Both the position numbers and the translations under genes were made by a program. The notes beneath the pieces were generated by a model. The model was given only the letters and a program-made list of their open reading frames with translations, was not told the DNA's origin and ran no database searches. From the NCBI GenBank assembly GCA_013100825.1, contig CP040001.1:310001-374000 (forward strand): a DNA stretch of 64,000 nt, in the 5' to 3' direction. The first letter of the stretch is position 1. Each line of letters opens with the position of its first letter. Source of the stretch: Candidatus Saccharibacteria bacterium oral taxon 488. GTDB lineage: Bacteria > Patescibacteriota > Saccharimonadia > Saccharimonadales > Saccharimonadaceae. Positions 1-6,648 of this stretch are shown piece after piece.

Positions 1-231
1 CATTGTCATAATTGCGTCATCAGTGATGACGCCGTCACTAGAAACAATCCGTGAGCCTTGCTCAGAGACCAGTCGGCATGATGATAGATCTTTGGCTGGT
101 TGTTTTGTTGACATAATAACTACCGATGTAGTCAATATATTGATTATTATTGTGATCGCTACTAACATTACGGTGGCAAAACACAAACGGTTATTGTAAT
201 CTGTTGTTTTATGACAGTTTTTCCCTGTCAT
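1..231 (-). CDS. partial membrane-anchored protein of unknown function, N-terminal part
   Basis: An open frame of 77 codons starts with ATG at 231 on the minus strand and runs off the left edge of the window without a stop. A purine-rich stretch (GAGAGAAG) sits just before the ATG and could be a ribosome binding site. Residues about 14-41 form one hydrophobic segment (core LVAITIIINILTTSVVIM), preceded by a short polar, cysteine- and lysine-containing N-terminus. This fits a single-pass protein with a short cytoplasmic tail and an outside domain, or an uncleaved signal anchor. The rest of the protein is outside the window. I do not recognise a family. The leader upstream is rich in hairpins. 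Confidence 0.5.
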   Translation of the reverse strand, partial: MTGKNCHKTTDYNNRLCFATVMLVAITIIINILTTSVVIMSTKQPAKDLSSCRLVSEQGSRIVSSDGVITDDAIMTM

Positions 232-632
232 TACTTCTCTCACTTTCTCCAAATTACCAGAGATCTGCCGACCCTCAAGGTTGTCGGTGCTCGAGCACCC
301 AGCGGACTTCCACCGCCAGCTTCTGGTTATGAGCGCTCGCAGTCGCTCATAACCTCTGCGCCTTTACCCAGCGTTCGGCAAAACACTGGCAACTTAGATT
401 AACGTTTATATAAATCCAAATTGTTAAGCTTCAGTGCTCTATGTCGATTATTTTGCCTACATGAAGTTACCTACAGGACAGATAGCCTCATGAAGCAAAA
501 TAAAAGATCCACCTTATGTGAATCTACGCCTGTATTGATTTATTAATGGCTTGCGTGGCATCTAAAATTTAACTATTATGCCCGAGCATCAATAAGTGTA
601 CGCAATGCCAACTTTCGCGGAGCAAATGCTTT
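232..632. other. 400-nt AT-rich intergenic region with three hairpins in the leader of the partial gene
   Basis: No convincing gene is seen. Three perfect or near-perfect inverted repeats follow each other: CCGAC/GTCGG at 268-287, a 14-nt perfect palindrome GGTGCTCGAGCACC at 286-299, and an 11-bp stem GGTTATGAGCG/CGCTCATAACC at 325-354 with an 8-nt loop. On the minus strand they would lie in the 5' leader of the gene starting at 231. I could not match them to a named riboswitch, RNase P, SRP or tmRNA. The first two share bases and could be alternatives. From 400 to 630 I see only AT-rich sequence. Confidence 0.4.
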
Positions 633-658
633 TCACCGACAGGATAATTTGGTATAAT
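629..658 (+). promoter_or_regulatory. tRNA promoter
   Basis: A perfect -10 TATAAT is at 653-658 with a TTTTCA-like -35 about 18 nt upstream. The predicted start at about 665 is 10 nt before the tRNA-like sequence at 675, so the promoter still looks intact although the tRNA is not. Confidence 0.5.
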
Positions 659-977
659 CAGCTGTGAGTATGACGCCGCGATAGCTCAGTTGGTAGAGCG
701 TGACCACTTTATCGGTGATTGCGTCAACGGCTGCGCCGACATTACTTGTCTGTCCTGTTGCGCGGGCGACCGCCCCGTCAGCCACATCGATTGATCGTCC
801 GATAATTACCCGTACCAATCCAGAAACCTCCTCAAGGTTTTCCGCACCGTCCCATGTCAACTTTCCACCCGCTAGACTCATCGCATTAGGAATGGTCAAG
901 GCGTCCCTAATAAAGGTGGTGATGTCACCGTCATTGACCGTCTCACTGTTGGATACCAGTTCCCGACCTGCCTTCAT
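633..977 (-). pseudogene. CDP-alcohol phosphatidyltransferase, truncated after the catalytic motif
   Basis: Members of this membrane family transfer a phospho-alcohol from CDP-activated lipid, for example in phosphatidylglycerophosphate synthesis. Residues about 64-89 carry the full signature D-x2-DG-x2-AR-x8-G-x3-D-x3-D (seen as DVADGAVAR then DAITD). Only about 92 residues are family-like; the usual proteins are near 180-200 residues with several more membrane segments. At about 701 the frame enters the antisense of a tRNA fragment and ends 22 codons later. The ATG at 977 follows the dprA stop by 47 nt on the same strand, so it may be the second gene of a dprA operon. It is probably inactive because the membrane core is missing. 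Confidence 0.75.
675..700 (+). pseudogene. 5' half of a tRNA gene, cut off after the D arm
   Basis: The 26 nt at 675-700 have the exact layout of a tRNA start: 7-nt acceptor strand GCCGCGA, TA at positions 8-9, D stem GCTC, D loop AGTTGGTA, and closing GAGC-G. The 5' half resembles tRNA-Thr or tRNA-Phe types. No anticodon stem, T arm or 3' acceptor follows. Instead the sequence becomes, on the other strand, the catalytic region of a phosphatidyltransferase. No 3' half matching it was seen elsewhere in the window. It may be a deletion scar, a recombination junction or an assembly joint. Confidence 0.7.
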
Positions 978-1024
978 AAGCTGTAGCCTATCATCAATTT
1001 GTCAAATTGGCAATATTATCGCAA

Positions 1025-1897
1025 TTATCGCAGTGCCCAATTATTCGCCCCGAGCGGCTTGATCACGCCGTTGATCTCTAGCATGGTTAGCGCTGTGGCG
1101 AAGTCGGCTGGGTTGAGGCCGGACTGTTGCTGTAGTTGGTCGCCGTCTCTGAGGCCGGTCCGGAGTAAGTCGATGATAGTGTTTTCGGCTGGGGTTTCAC
1201 CGAGGGGGATGACGGCTTGGTCGGTGGCAGATTGAGTGGTTGACGGGGCGATGACGTTGAGAATGTCTGTGGCAGTGGTGGCGACGAGGGCGCCTTGTTT
1301 GAGCAGCGCGTTGCAGCCAGCAGATAGCGGGCTGGTGATATTGCCCGGCACGGCAAAGACGTCGCGGCCTTGGGATAAGGCGTGGGCGGCGGTGTTCAGC
1401 GTGCCGCTACGCTCGGCGGCCTCGGTGATGATGACGGCGTCAGCCAGGCCGGAGACTAAGCGGTTGCGCTCCAAAAAGCTCCAGCGATTGACAACTTTGC
1501 CGTCACCTTTTTTCCATTCAGATAGAATAGCGCCGCCGTTTTTTATGATGTTCATGGCTAGTTTGTAATTGGTTTGTGGCGAGATGTCAGGTAGTTCATT
1601 GGGGATGACGCCGATGACCGTACCGCCAGCCTTGAGGGCGGCTTTTTGGGCGATGCCGTCGATACCGAGCGCCAGGCCGCTGACGATGATACAGCCGGCT
1701 TTTGCCAGGTCACTTGCCAGCTGCTCGGTTACCTCCCGGCCGTACGCCGAGGGTTTGCGCGAACCAACGATGGCCACGACCGGCGCGCCGCTCGTGGGCA
1801 ATGTTCCCATAAAACACAAGCTTTTCGGTGGATTGGCAATACTTGCCAACCTCTGGGTAAAAATATGCTCATCTGGACGGATTCTATTGATTTCCAT
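1025..1897 (-). CDS. dprA: DNA-processing protein DprA
   Basis: DprA binds incoming single-stranded DNA during natural transformation and loads RecA. The Rossmann-like DprA fold is visible: GSRKPSAYG, SGLALGID, SFLERNRLVSGLADAVI, then SGTLNTA and QGRDVFAVPG followed by GCNALL. A C-terminal winged-helix-like segment ends in NNWALR. I start it at MEINRI (1897), which matches the family's usual beginning; an ATG nine codons upstream (1924) overlaps a divergent promoter. With the pilin at 13 kb it suggests competence for DNA uptake, a trait reported for Saccharibacteria. Length about 290 residues is normal. Confidence 0.92.
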   Translation of the reverse strand: MEINRIRPDEHIFTQRLASIANPPKSLCFMGTLPTSGAPVVAIVGSRKPSAYGREVTEQLASDLAKAGCIIVSGLALGIDGIAQKAALKAGGTVIGVIPNELPDISPQTNYKLAMNIIKNGGAILSEWKKGDGKVVNRWSFLERNRLVSGLADAVIITEAAERSGTLNTAAHALSQGRDVFAVPGNITSPLSAGCNALLKQGALVATTATDILNVIAPSTTQSATDQAVIPLGETPAENTIIDLLRTGLRDGDQLQQQSGLNPADFATALTMLEINGVIKPLGANNWALR

Positions 1898-1917
1898 GAC
1901 TTTTGTGATAAAAAGTA

Positions 1918-1946
1918 TTGACATGTTGTCAAATGCTTGCTATAAT
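1918..1946 (+). promoter_or_regulatory. perfect consensus sigma-70-type promoter with no gene behind it
   Basis: TTGACA at 1918-1923, a 17-bp spacer, and TATAAT at 1941-1946 form an exact consensus promoter. It points away from dprA into a 460-nt region with no convincing open frame, ending in a strong terminator. A start near 1953 is expected. Confidence 0.8.
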
Positions 1947-1952
1947 CAGGAG

Positions 1953-2267
1953 CGATTGGTTAGCCAAACGCGCTAATCAAAAGCACCTTATACCCCCCTA
2001 TTCTAACTATATGTTAGGTTGCGCGCAATGGCATTAAGTATTCTTACCCTCCACTTTTTGCGATTCAACGTTACGCGCATACTAACCCCTTTAACTGCCC
2101 TTTTTTGAAGGCGACCTCTGTTAAGGTGAGCACTGGATGGTGTTGATATTATAATCAGGCGCGGACTTTTGGAGTTTTAGTCACGACGCTTCACTGAGAC
2201 GGGAGCTCGGGTGGGTTGAAGGGTAACAAAGCGCCAGGTGATGCCCACCCTTACCTGGCGCTTTTTT
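1953..2267 (+). ncRNA. candidate structured non-coding RNA of about 310 nt
   Basis: This stretch runs from the start predicted for a perfect promoter to a Rho-independent terminator and carries no convincing ORF on the plus strand. Local hairpins are visible: TTAGC/GCTAA near 1960-1978, CTAAC/GTTAG near 2004-2018, and TTGCGCGCAA as a palindrome near 2020. A second -10-like TATAAT at 2150-2155 could start a shorter RNA of about 105 nt. I looked for tmRNA, SRP (GGAAGCAG loop) and RNase P (GAGGAAAGTCC) signatures and did not find them. A 6S-like or lineage-specific RNA is possible. The promoter and terminator are seen; the RNA is inferred. Confidence 0.5.
2231..2267 (+). terminator. Rho-independent terminator
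   Basis: A 9-bp perfect stem GCGCCAGGT/ACCTGGCGC is followed directly by six T residues. A competing pairing of GGGTGGG just upstream with CCCACCC in its loop is also possible. Confidence 0.8.
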
Positions 2268-2376
2268 AGTTGGGTTTTTGGTGTAATCTTGCATTATGTG
2301 AGAGAATTGGGTGCGAATTGGCGTGGGACGGTTTGCTAGAAAGTAAAATTTTGGTTGGATATGCCTGAGCATAATA

Positions 2377-2405
2377 TTGACTTTTTGTCTCTAAAATAGT
2401 ATAGT
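2377..2405 (+). promoter_or_regulatory. promoter of the coiled-coil gene; leaderless layout
   Basis: TTGACT at 2377-2382, 17-bp spacer, TATAGT at 2400-2405. The predicted start falls at about the ATG at 2414, so the mRNA should lack a leader. Confidence 0.7.
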
Positions 2406-2413
2406 GAATACAT

Positions 2414-3397
2414 ATGACGCAGACAATTGAGCACGATACCTTAGTCAAATTAAGTCAAGAGCGCCCGTTGGTGTTTCGAGCGCAGGCAGCTACTGTCTTG
2501 GCACGCGTACCGCGACGATTTCGACGAGACGCGCGGGTGCTGAATCATAGCAAGCGCACAATGCACGACATGTTGACGGCGTGGCGGGACGAATGTTTGC
2601 CGAGGTTAGAGACGATCACCTCGGCGCATAATGCGACAATGTTGCAACAAGCGTTACAGGAGGATTTGCTGGCCGAGACGTCGTCGCAGCAACAGCTGAT
2701 TGCCATGATGATACCGGTGCGGCTCGAGGAGGAGCGACTGGCCTTTGCGGGGTCGCAGTTTACGTCAAGGCGAGAAAAAAAGCCGTATCGACGAACGCTG
2801 GCGTTTGCCCAGCAGCCAATTGATGTCTGTCGGCAGCAGGTTGAAGATTTTATGAGGTACGAACTGTACCGGGCGGTGCTCTCTGAGGTGGGCGTGACCG
2901 TGGTGGACAAGCGGGCCCGGGGGCTGGTGCGATGCTGGCAGCGGCTGCGGGCCGGTCGTCAGGTCAAGAAACTGCGGCGCGAGGTAACGAGGCGCTTGGC
3001 GGCGATTGAGCGAGAAATGGCGGCGATTGAGCAGGAGCGCGGCGGCTTGGCGGCGCGGCTGTTCGGGCTGAATATTGATTATGTGACGGTGCTGGCAGCG
3101 CGACAGGAGTACGAAAAGGCGCTGGGCCGGCTGAGTAAAAAAGCGGCCGAGAGCCCGGCCAAGCGGCTGGCGCTATATGAGAAAAAGACCGAAGCGATTC
3201 GCGAGGAGTACCTCGATACGGTGCCGGGCGTGGCGAATTTGTCAGAGGCGCAGCGGGCGGTCAAGGAAATTGATTCGGTGCTGCTAGCGATTTTTGACCT
3301 GGATGCGACCGCGCGCAACGAGCTGATGGGTGCATTCAAGCGCTACCGGACACTGACGCGCGAGCGGGACATGCTACGGGCAAAGCTTGAGATGTAG
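2414..3397 (+). CDS. conserved coiled-coil protein of unknown function
   Basis: This 327-residue protein has no signal peptide or membrane segment. It is rich in Arg, Glu, Ala and Leu. Residues about 180-225 (VKKLRREVTRRLAAIEREM onwards) and about 240-275 look like long helices or coiled coil, and the C-terminus is another charged helix (RYRTLTRERDMLRAKLEM). I recognise no catalytic motif or named domain. It stands alone behind a strong leaderless promoter, so it is probably well expressed. A structural or DNA-associated role would fit its composition, but that is only a guess. Confidence 0.7.
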   Translation: MTQTIEHDTLVKLSQERPLVFRAQAATVLARVPRRFRRDARVLNHSKRTMHDMLTAWRDECLPRLETITSAHNATMLQQALQEDLLAETSSQQQLIAMMIPVRLEEERLAFAGSQFTSRREKKPYRRTLAFAQQPIDVCRQQVEDFMRYELYRAVLSEVGVTVVDKRARGLVRCWQRLRAGRQVKKLRREVTRRLAAIEREMAAIEQERGGLAARLFGLNIDYVTVLAARQEYEKALGRLSKKAAESPAKRLALYEKKTEAIREEYLDTVPGVANLSEAQRAVKEIDSVLLAIFDLDATARNELMGAFKRYRTLTRERDMLRAKLEM

Positions 3398-3461
3398 TTT
3401 GTAAGAGAGATATCGGGCCGTGTGGTTCGTTGGAATTGAGATAGCTGCTGCCGGCGGCTGA

Positions 3462-3911
3462 TTAGGCTTGGCTCGTCGTCTTGGTTGAGCCAGGCTGCGT
3501 ATCACCAGCTGCCATGCAGGTCTGGCACACTCCTTCGAGTTCAAAGTGGTGGCGCTCGACACGGAAGTGATGGCGCTGGCCGATCAAGGCGATGAGCCGT
3601 TCTAGCTCTGGCGTTTCTAGCGGTTCGGCGTTATGACAGCGCGTGCAGTAGAGGTGGTGATGATGCGTGATAAATGGCTCGGCGAGCTCATAGCGGACTT
3701 TCCAGCCGATGTGGATGGTGTTAATGACGTGGAGCTCGTGAAAGGTTTCGAGGATGCGATAGATGCTGGTGCGGTTAGTGTTCGGGCAGCGCTTGGCGAT
3801 TTCGGCGATGGTCAGTGGCACGTCGATGGATTCGAGTGCCGTAAAGACTTCGCAGCGTGATTTGGTCAGGCGAAGGTCGGCTTGGCGAAAGATGTCGCGT
3901 AAGGTATCCAT
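3462..3911 (-). CDS. Fur-family metal-responsive repressor, probably Zur-like
   Basis: A protein of about 149 residues beginning MDTLRDIFRQ. The N-terminal winged helix is typical of Fur (RLTKSRCEVFTAL, then NRTSIYRILETF). The metal-binding half shows HHHHLYCTRCHNAEPL and, near the C-terminus, GVCQTC, giving the two CxxC structural zinc sites plus the histidine cluster of the sensing site. The longer upstream frame is unlikely, because a TACAAT -10 at 3918-3923 lies 6 nt before this ATG. It is divergent from a nicotianamine-synthase-like gene, with a palindrome covering both promoters. The neighbours (TIGR03943/permease pair and COG0523 GTPase) are typical Zur targets, so zinc is the favoured metal; this is inferred. 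Confidence 0.88.
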   Translation of the reverse strand: MDTLRDIFRQADLRLTKSRCEVFTALESIDVPLTIAEIAKRCPNTNRTSIYRILETFHELHVINTIHIGWKVRYELAEPFITHHHHLYCTRCHNAEPLETPELERLIALIGQRHHFRVERHHFELEGVCQTCMAAGDTQPGSTKTTSQA

Positions 3912-3917
3912 GTCGCA

Positions 3918-3970
3918 ATTGTAGCACTTATTGCGACAAAATTGCAATAAGCCACACAATACGCCATACT
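3918..3970. promoter_or_regulatory. divergent promoter with Fur/Zur-type operator
   Basis: The minus-strand -10 TACAAT (3918-3923) serves the repressor. The plus-strand promoter for the synthase is TTGCAA (3942-3947), 17-bp spacer, CATACT (3965-3970). Between them, 3928-3950 is an inverted repeat with arms TTATTGC and GCAATAA around GACAAAATT. It overlaps the upstream parts of both promoters, so one bound repressor could silence both genes. Both transcripts should be leaderless. Whether the Fur-family protein binds here is inferred from position and symmetry. Confidence 0.7.
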
Positions 3971-3978
3971 GATGAGCT

Positions 3979-4746
3979 ATGAAAGAATGTATTGAACGAG
4001 TGCTGAGCTTGCCGCAGCTCACACCTTCTGAGGAAGTTAATGCGGCGTTTACCGAATTAGTTGATGCGGTGGTGGCGCACGGTGAAGAGCCACTGCTGTG
4101 TGATGAGAATAGGCGCCATCAGGTGCAGCAGCGCTGCGCGGTAGCCGAGGGAGAGCTGGAACGACACTGGTCGAGGCGTATCACGAAGGCGGATAACCCG
4201 TGGGCAAAGCTGGAAGAGTTTCCGTATCATGAGAATTATAAAGAGTTGACGCGGCGTGAGATTGGACTACTGGGGCGAGCTGGGCTGTGGCTGTGTGACT
4301 CCTCGGAGGTTGCGATGATCGGTAGCGGGCCGTTGCCGCTGACGGGATGGTGGCTACATCAGCTAACGGGAGCGCGGATTACGCATATTGATGCGTCGGA
4401 CGAGGCGATTAAGTTATCACGGGGTCTTGCGGCGGCGCTTGATTGGCCGGGTAAATTTGTGACTAGTCTGGGTCAGTCGGTGGCGCTGGATGAGGGGCGA
4501 TATGATGTGATATATGTAGCGGGGCTGGCCGGTGAGACGCTGGCGGTAAAGCAAGCAATTGTTGATCACGTGCTGCCAGCACTTACACCAGATGGGCGAC
4601 TGCTCGCGCGCGGGGCGTATGGGGCGCGCACCCTGCTCTATCCAGGATTTGATGCTCACGCTTTTGAGGGTGTGCAGCTGATGGAGGAATACCATCCGAC
4701 AGATGGGGTGATTAATTCGGTCTTTGTGTACAAGCCTGCGCAGTGA
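3979..4746 (+). CDS. nicotianamine-synthase-like aminobutyrate-transferring enzyme (metallophore)
   Basis: Nicotianamine synthases and bacterial CntL-type relatives join aminobutyrate units taken from S-adenosylmethionine to make metal chelators. This 255-residue protein shows the family's sequence of motifs: FPYHENYKELTRRE at about 81-94, the SAM-binding GSGPLPLTGWWL at about 115-126, an acidic HIDASDEAIKLSR, the YDVIYVAGLAG strand, and the C-terminal GARTLLYPGF and HPTDGVINSVFVY. Plant enzymes are nearer 320 residues, so this is of the shorter bacterial kind. It is divergent from a Fur-family repressor with a shared operator. No opine dehydrogenase (CntM type) is nearby, so the product may be nicotianamine-like itself or be finished elsewhere. 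The family call is firm; the exact product is open. Confidence 0.82.
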   Translation: MKECIERVLSLPQLTPSEEVNAAFTELVDAVVAHGEEPLLCDENRRHQVQQRCAVAEGELERHWSRRITKADNPWAKLEEFPYHENYKELTRREIGLLGRAGLWLCDSSEVAMIGSGPLPLTGWWLHQLTGARITHIDASDEAIKLSRGLAAALDWPGKFVTSLGQSVALDEGRYDVIYVAGLAGETLAVKQAIVDHVLPALTPDGRLLARGAYGARTLLYPGFDAHAFEGVQLMEEYHPTDGVINSVFVYKPAQ

Positions 4747-4760
4747 GAGGGCTTACCAGT

Positions 4761-4783
4761 AATTGAGACATTGTCGCAATAAT
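4761..4783. promoter_or_regulatory. copy of the TTATTGCGACA palindrome motif
   Basis: Read on the minus strand, TTATTGCGACA is followed by ATGTCTCAATT. As a 9-1-9 repeat it is ATTGAGACA-T-TGTCGCAAT with one mismatch. It lies between the convergent ends of the synthase and the TIGR03943 gene, so it is not at an obvious promoter. Confidence 0.45.
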
Positions 4784-4792
4784 GATACATAG

Positions 4793-5566
4793 CTAGACGC
4801 CGAGGAATTCGTATGGATTGGCTGGTTCGGTGGTTGGGGTGATGGTGGAGTTAGTGAGGACGTAGACGGCTTTGCCGCCGGATAGTTCACGTTTGATCTG
4901 ACCGCGCACTTGTAGCCATTGATTATCGCGGTAGCGCTCGGCGTCTGGGGTCTTGACAAGGATGCTGATCGGGGTGCTGTCGACGGCGCAGCAGCTGATG
5001 ACGAAGCGTGAGAGCTCGAAGTAGTGGTTGTCGTAAAAGCCGCTCGGGTCGCGCGCCACGAAACCGGTGACGTCAATGGTTACGCCGTCAAAAAAGCTGT
5101 CATTCGGGCAGTCATCAAAGGCGCTACGCCAGCGGTTCATGGAAACGGGCTTGCCGTCAAGTGGCTCCGGCTTGTCACAGCGGCCAGTCGTGCTGGTCGG
5201 CCCAGACGTGGCGCGGTTGGCAGCGCTGGACGAGGACAGTGGACGCGGTGGCAGGATGATGGCCAGGATGAGGATACCAGCGGTGACGATTGAGAGTATG
5301 GGGATGGTGCGCCGCGGTTTTTTTGGACGCTCCGTGGTCGTTACGCCAGCGGAGGTGCACCGCTTCCCTGCTAGGTTATGGCGTAGCTCTAGAACGATAT
5401 CGAGGAGCAGCAACATGCTGCCAGCCACCGTCGCCACGACGGCGAGCAGATGGTAGCGCGGATGAATGTAAAAGCCGAGCTGGCCGCGGACGGCGATGAG
5501 GATGATGTAGCCACAGGCCAGTAACCCGCCGCTAGCGCGTAGTAGCGGGCCGAGTTTAGCGCGCAT
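4793..5566 (-). CDS. TIGR03943/DUF1980 family membrane protein (YcgQ-like)
   Basis: The 257-residue protein has an N-terminal membrane part (two or three segments, including LACGYIILIAVRG and LLAVVATVAGSMLLLLDIVL), another segment near 91-105 (IVTAGILILAIIL), and an outside domain of about 140 residues ending in NPYEFLGV. The domain contains the family's conserved FVISCCAVD and VRGQI strings; the CC pair and further cysteines (CDKPEP, DDCPND) may bind metal. In Bacillus the homologous ycgR-ycgQ pair is under Zur control. Here it overlaps the permease gene by 11 nt in the same order, so it very likely works with that protein in metal or thiol-linked export. Its function is not established. Confidence 0.8.
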   Translation of the reverse strand: MRAKLGPLLRASGGLLACGYIILIAVRGQLGFYIHPRYHLLAVVATVAGSMLLLLDIVLELRHNLAGKRCTSAGVTTTERPKKPRRTIPILSIVTAGILILAIILPPRPLSSSSAANRATSGPTSTTGRCDKPEPLDGKPVSMNRWRSAFDDCPNDSFFDGVTIDVTGFVARDPSGFYDNHYFELSRFVISCCAVDSTPISILVKTPDAERYRDNQWLQVRGQIKRELSGGKAVYVLTNSTITPTTEPANPYEFLGV

Positions 5567-6599
5567 AGAGATTGACTCCGATCCCTGCCGCCAGCGACAG
5601 GCTGAAAATAATGAGCATGACCAGCAGGATAAATCGCGGACGGAAGGTGCTTCTCATGAGGAGAATCAGCTTGATGTCGATCATCGGGCCAGTCAGCAGA
5701 AAAGCGAGGACGGAGCCATTGGTGAAGATACGGGCGTAAGCCAGCGCGAAAAACGCATCGACGCTGGAGCAGATAGAGACGACGAAGCCGAGACCAATCA
5801 TGGCGATGACCGATAGAATGATGTCACCGCCGACGGCGTTAATGATGGAGCGCGGAACGAACACCTGGGTGGCGGCAGCGATCATGGCGCCGAGGACCAG
5901 CATGGTGGTCAGCTGCCAAAATTCGTTGCGAGAATCAGCGAGAATGTGGCGAAAAGTCGTTGGATGACGGTCGGTGCAAGAAGCAGCAAATGACGGCTGG
6001 AGGACGTGCTTTGGGTGAATGAAGCTGACGATCAGAGCGGTCAGCTGGACGATCAAAAAGCCAAAGCCGATGCGCCACCAGACCATGCGCGGCTCGAAAC
6101 TAAAGGCGGTTATGGTGGCGATGATGGTGATCGGATTGAGGATCGGCGCGGCTAAGAGAAAGCTGATGACGTCGGCGGGCTTGAGGCCGTGCGCCAGGAG
6201 GCTGCGGGCGACTGGCACATTGCCGCACTCGCAGACTGGCAGCGCGATGCCGACGAGCGAGAGGAGGAAGCGGCGGATGAGCACGTGTTTGGGTAGGATT
6301 TTCAGCAATCGGTCTGGTGGTAGGAAACGGCGAATGAGAGCAGAAACGATGATACCGATGATGAGAAATGGCGTGGCTTCAACAATGACGCTGCAGGTTA
6401 GCGTCAGGAAATCCTGTGCCAATGGCGCCAGCGTCTCGGCCCATGTCTGCGGCGGATGAGCGATCAGCCAGAGGTCAATTTGTAAACCATACTGCATCAC
6501 AACGATGCCAAACAAGCCGACGATACTCCATCGGATCGCGTCGCTATGGTTTTTGAACCAGGCGCCAGCGCGCTGATATATTGTCTGTAGTGACGACAT
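5556..6599 (-). CDS. permease, DUF318/ArsP-like (YcgR-like)
   Basis: A 347-residue integral membrane protein with about eight or nine hydrophobic segments. The family hallmark LPVCECGNVPVARSLLAHG is at about 121-139, with a CxCG pair in the membrane, followed by FLLAAPILNPITI; a second half repeats similar features (GPMIDIKLILL). Such proteins form a family with ArsP organoarsenical exporters, and YcgR homologues occur in Zur regulons. The minus-strand TATAAT at 6607-6612 lies 7 nt before the ATG, so the two-gene message should be leaderless. I see no copy of the putative operator at this promoter. The substrate is unknown. Confidence 0.85.
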   Translation of the reverse strand: MSSLQTIYQRAGAWFKNHSDAIRWSIVGLFGIVVMQYGLQIDLWLIAHPPQTWAETLAPLAQDFLTLTCSVIVEATPFLIIGIIVSALIRRFLPPDRLLKILPKHVLIRRFLLSLVGIALPVCECGNVPVARSLLAHGLKPADVISFLLAAPILNPITIIATITAFSFEPRMVWWRIGFGFLIVQLTALIVSFIHPKHVLQPSFAASCTDRHPTTFRHILADSRNEFWQLTTMLVLGAMIAAATQVFVPRSIINAVGGDIILSVIAMIGLGFVVSICSSVDAFFALAYARIFTNGSVLAFLLTGPMIDIKLILLMRSTFRPRFILLVMLIIFSLSLAAGIGVNLYAR

Positions 6600-6606
6600 G
6601 ATCTCT

Positions 6607-6638
6607 ATTATACTACTCCCCGCCCAGCGTGGTATACT
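6607..6638. promoter_or_regulatory. divergent leaderless promoters
   Basis: Minus-strand TATAAT (6612-6607) serves the permease ATG at 6599. Plus-strand TATACT (6633-6638) serves the TerC-like ATG at 6649. Both starts fall at or within a few nt of the start codon. Confidence 0.7.
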
Positions 6639-6648
6639 GAAACTTAGT

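Noticed and set aside
633..701. C-terminal 22 residues of the phosphatidyltransferase frame
   Set aside because: They are encoded by the antisense of the tRNA fragment and its promoter, not by the original gene.
700..1062. Plus-strand open frames over dprA and the phosphatidyltransferase
   Set aside because: They are shadows of the minus-strand genes; composition is not protein-like.
1953..2267. tmRNA, SRP RNA or RNase P RNA
   Set aside because: Their hallmark sequences (tRNA-like ends, GGAAGCAG tetraloop region, GAGGAAAGTCC) were looked for and not found.
4753..5076. Minus-strand frame overlapping the TIGR03943 gene
   Set aside because: It is a frame shadow of low-complexity Ser/Thr/Pro composition; the TIGR03943 frame shows family motifs.
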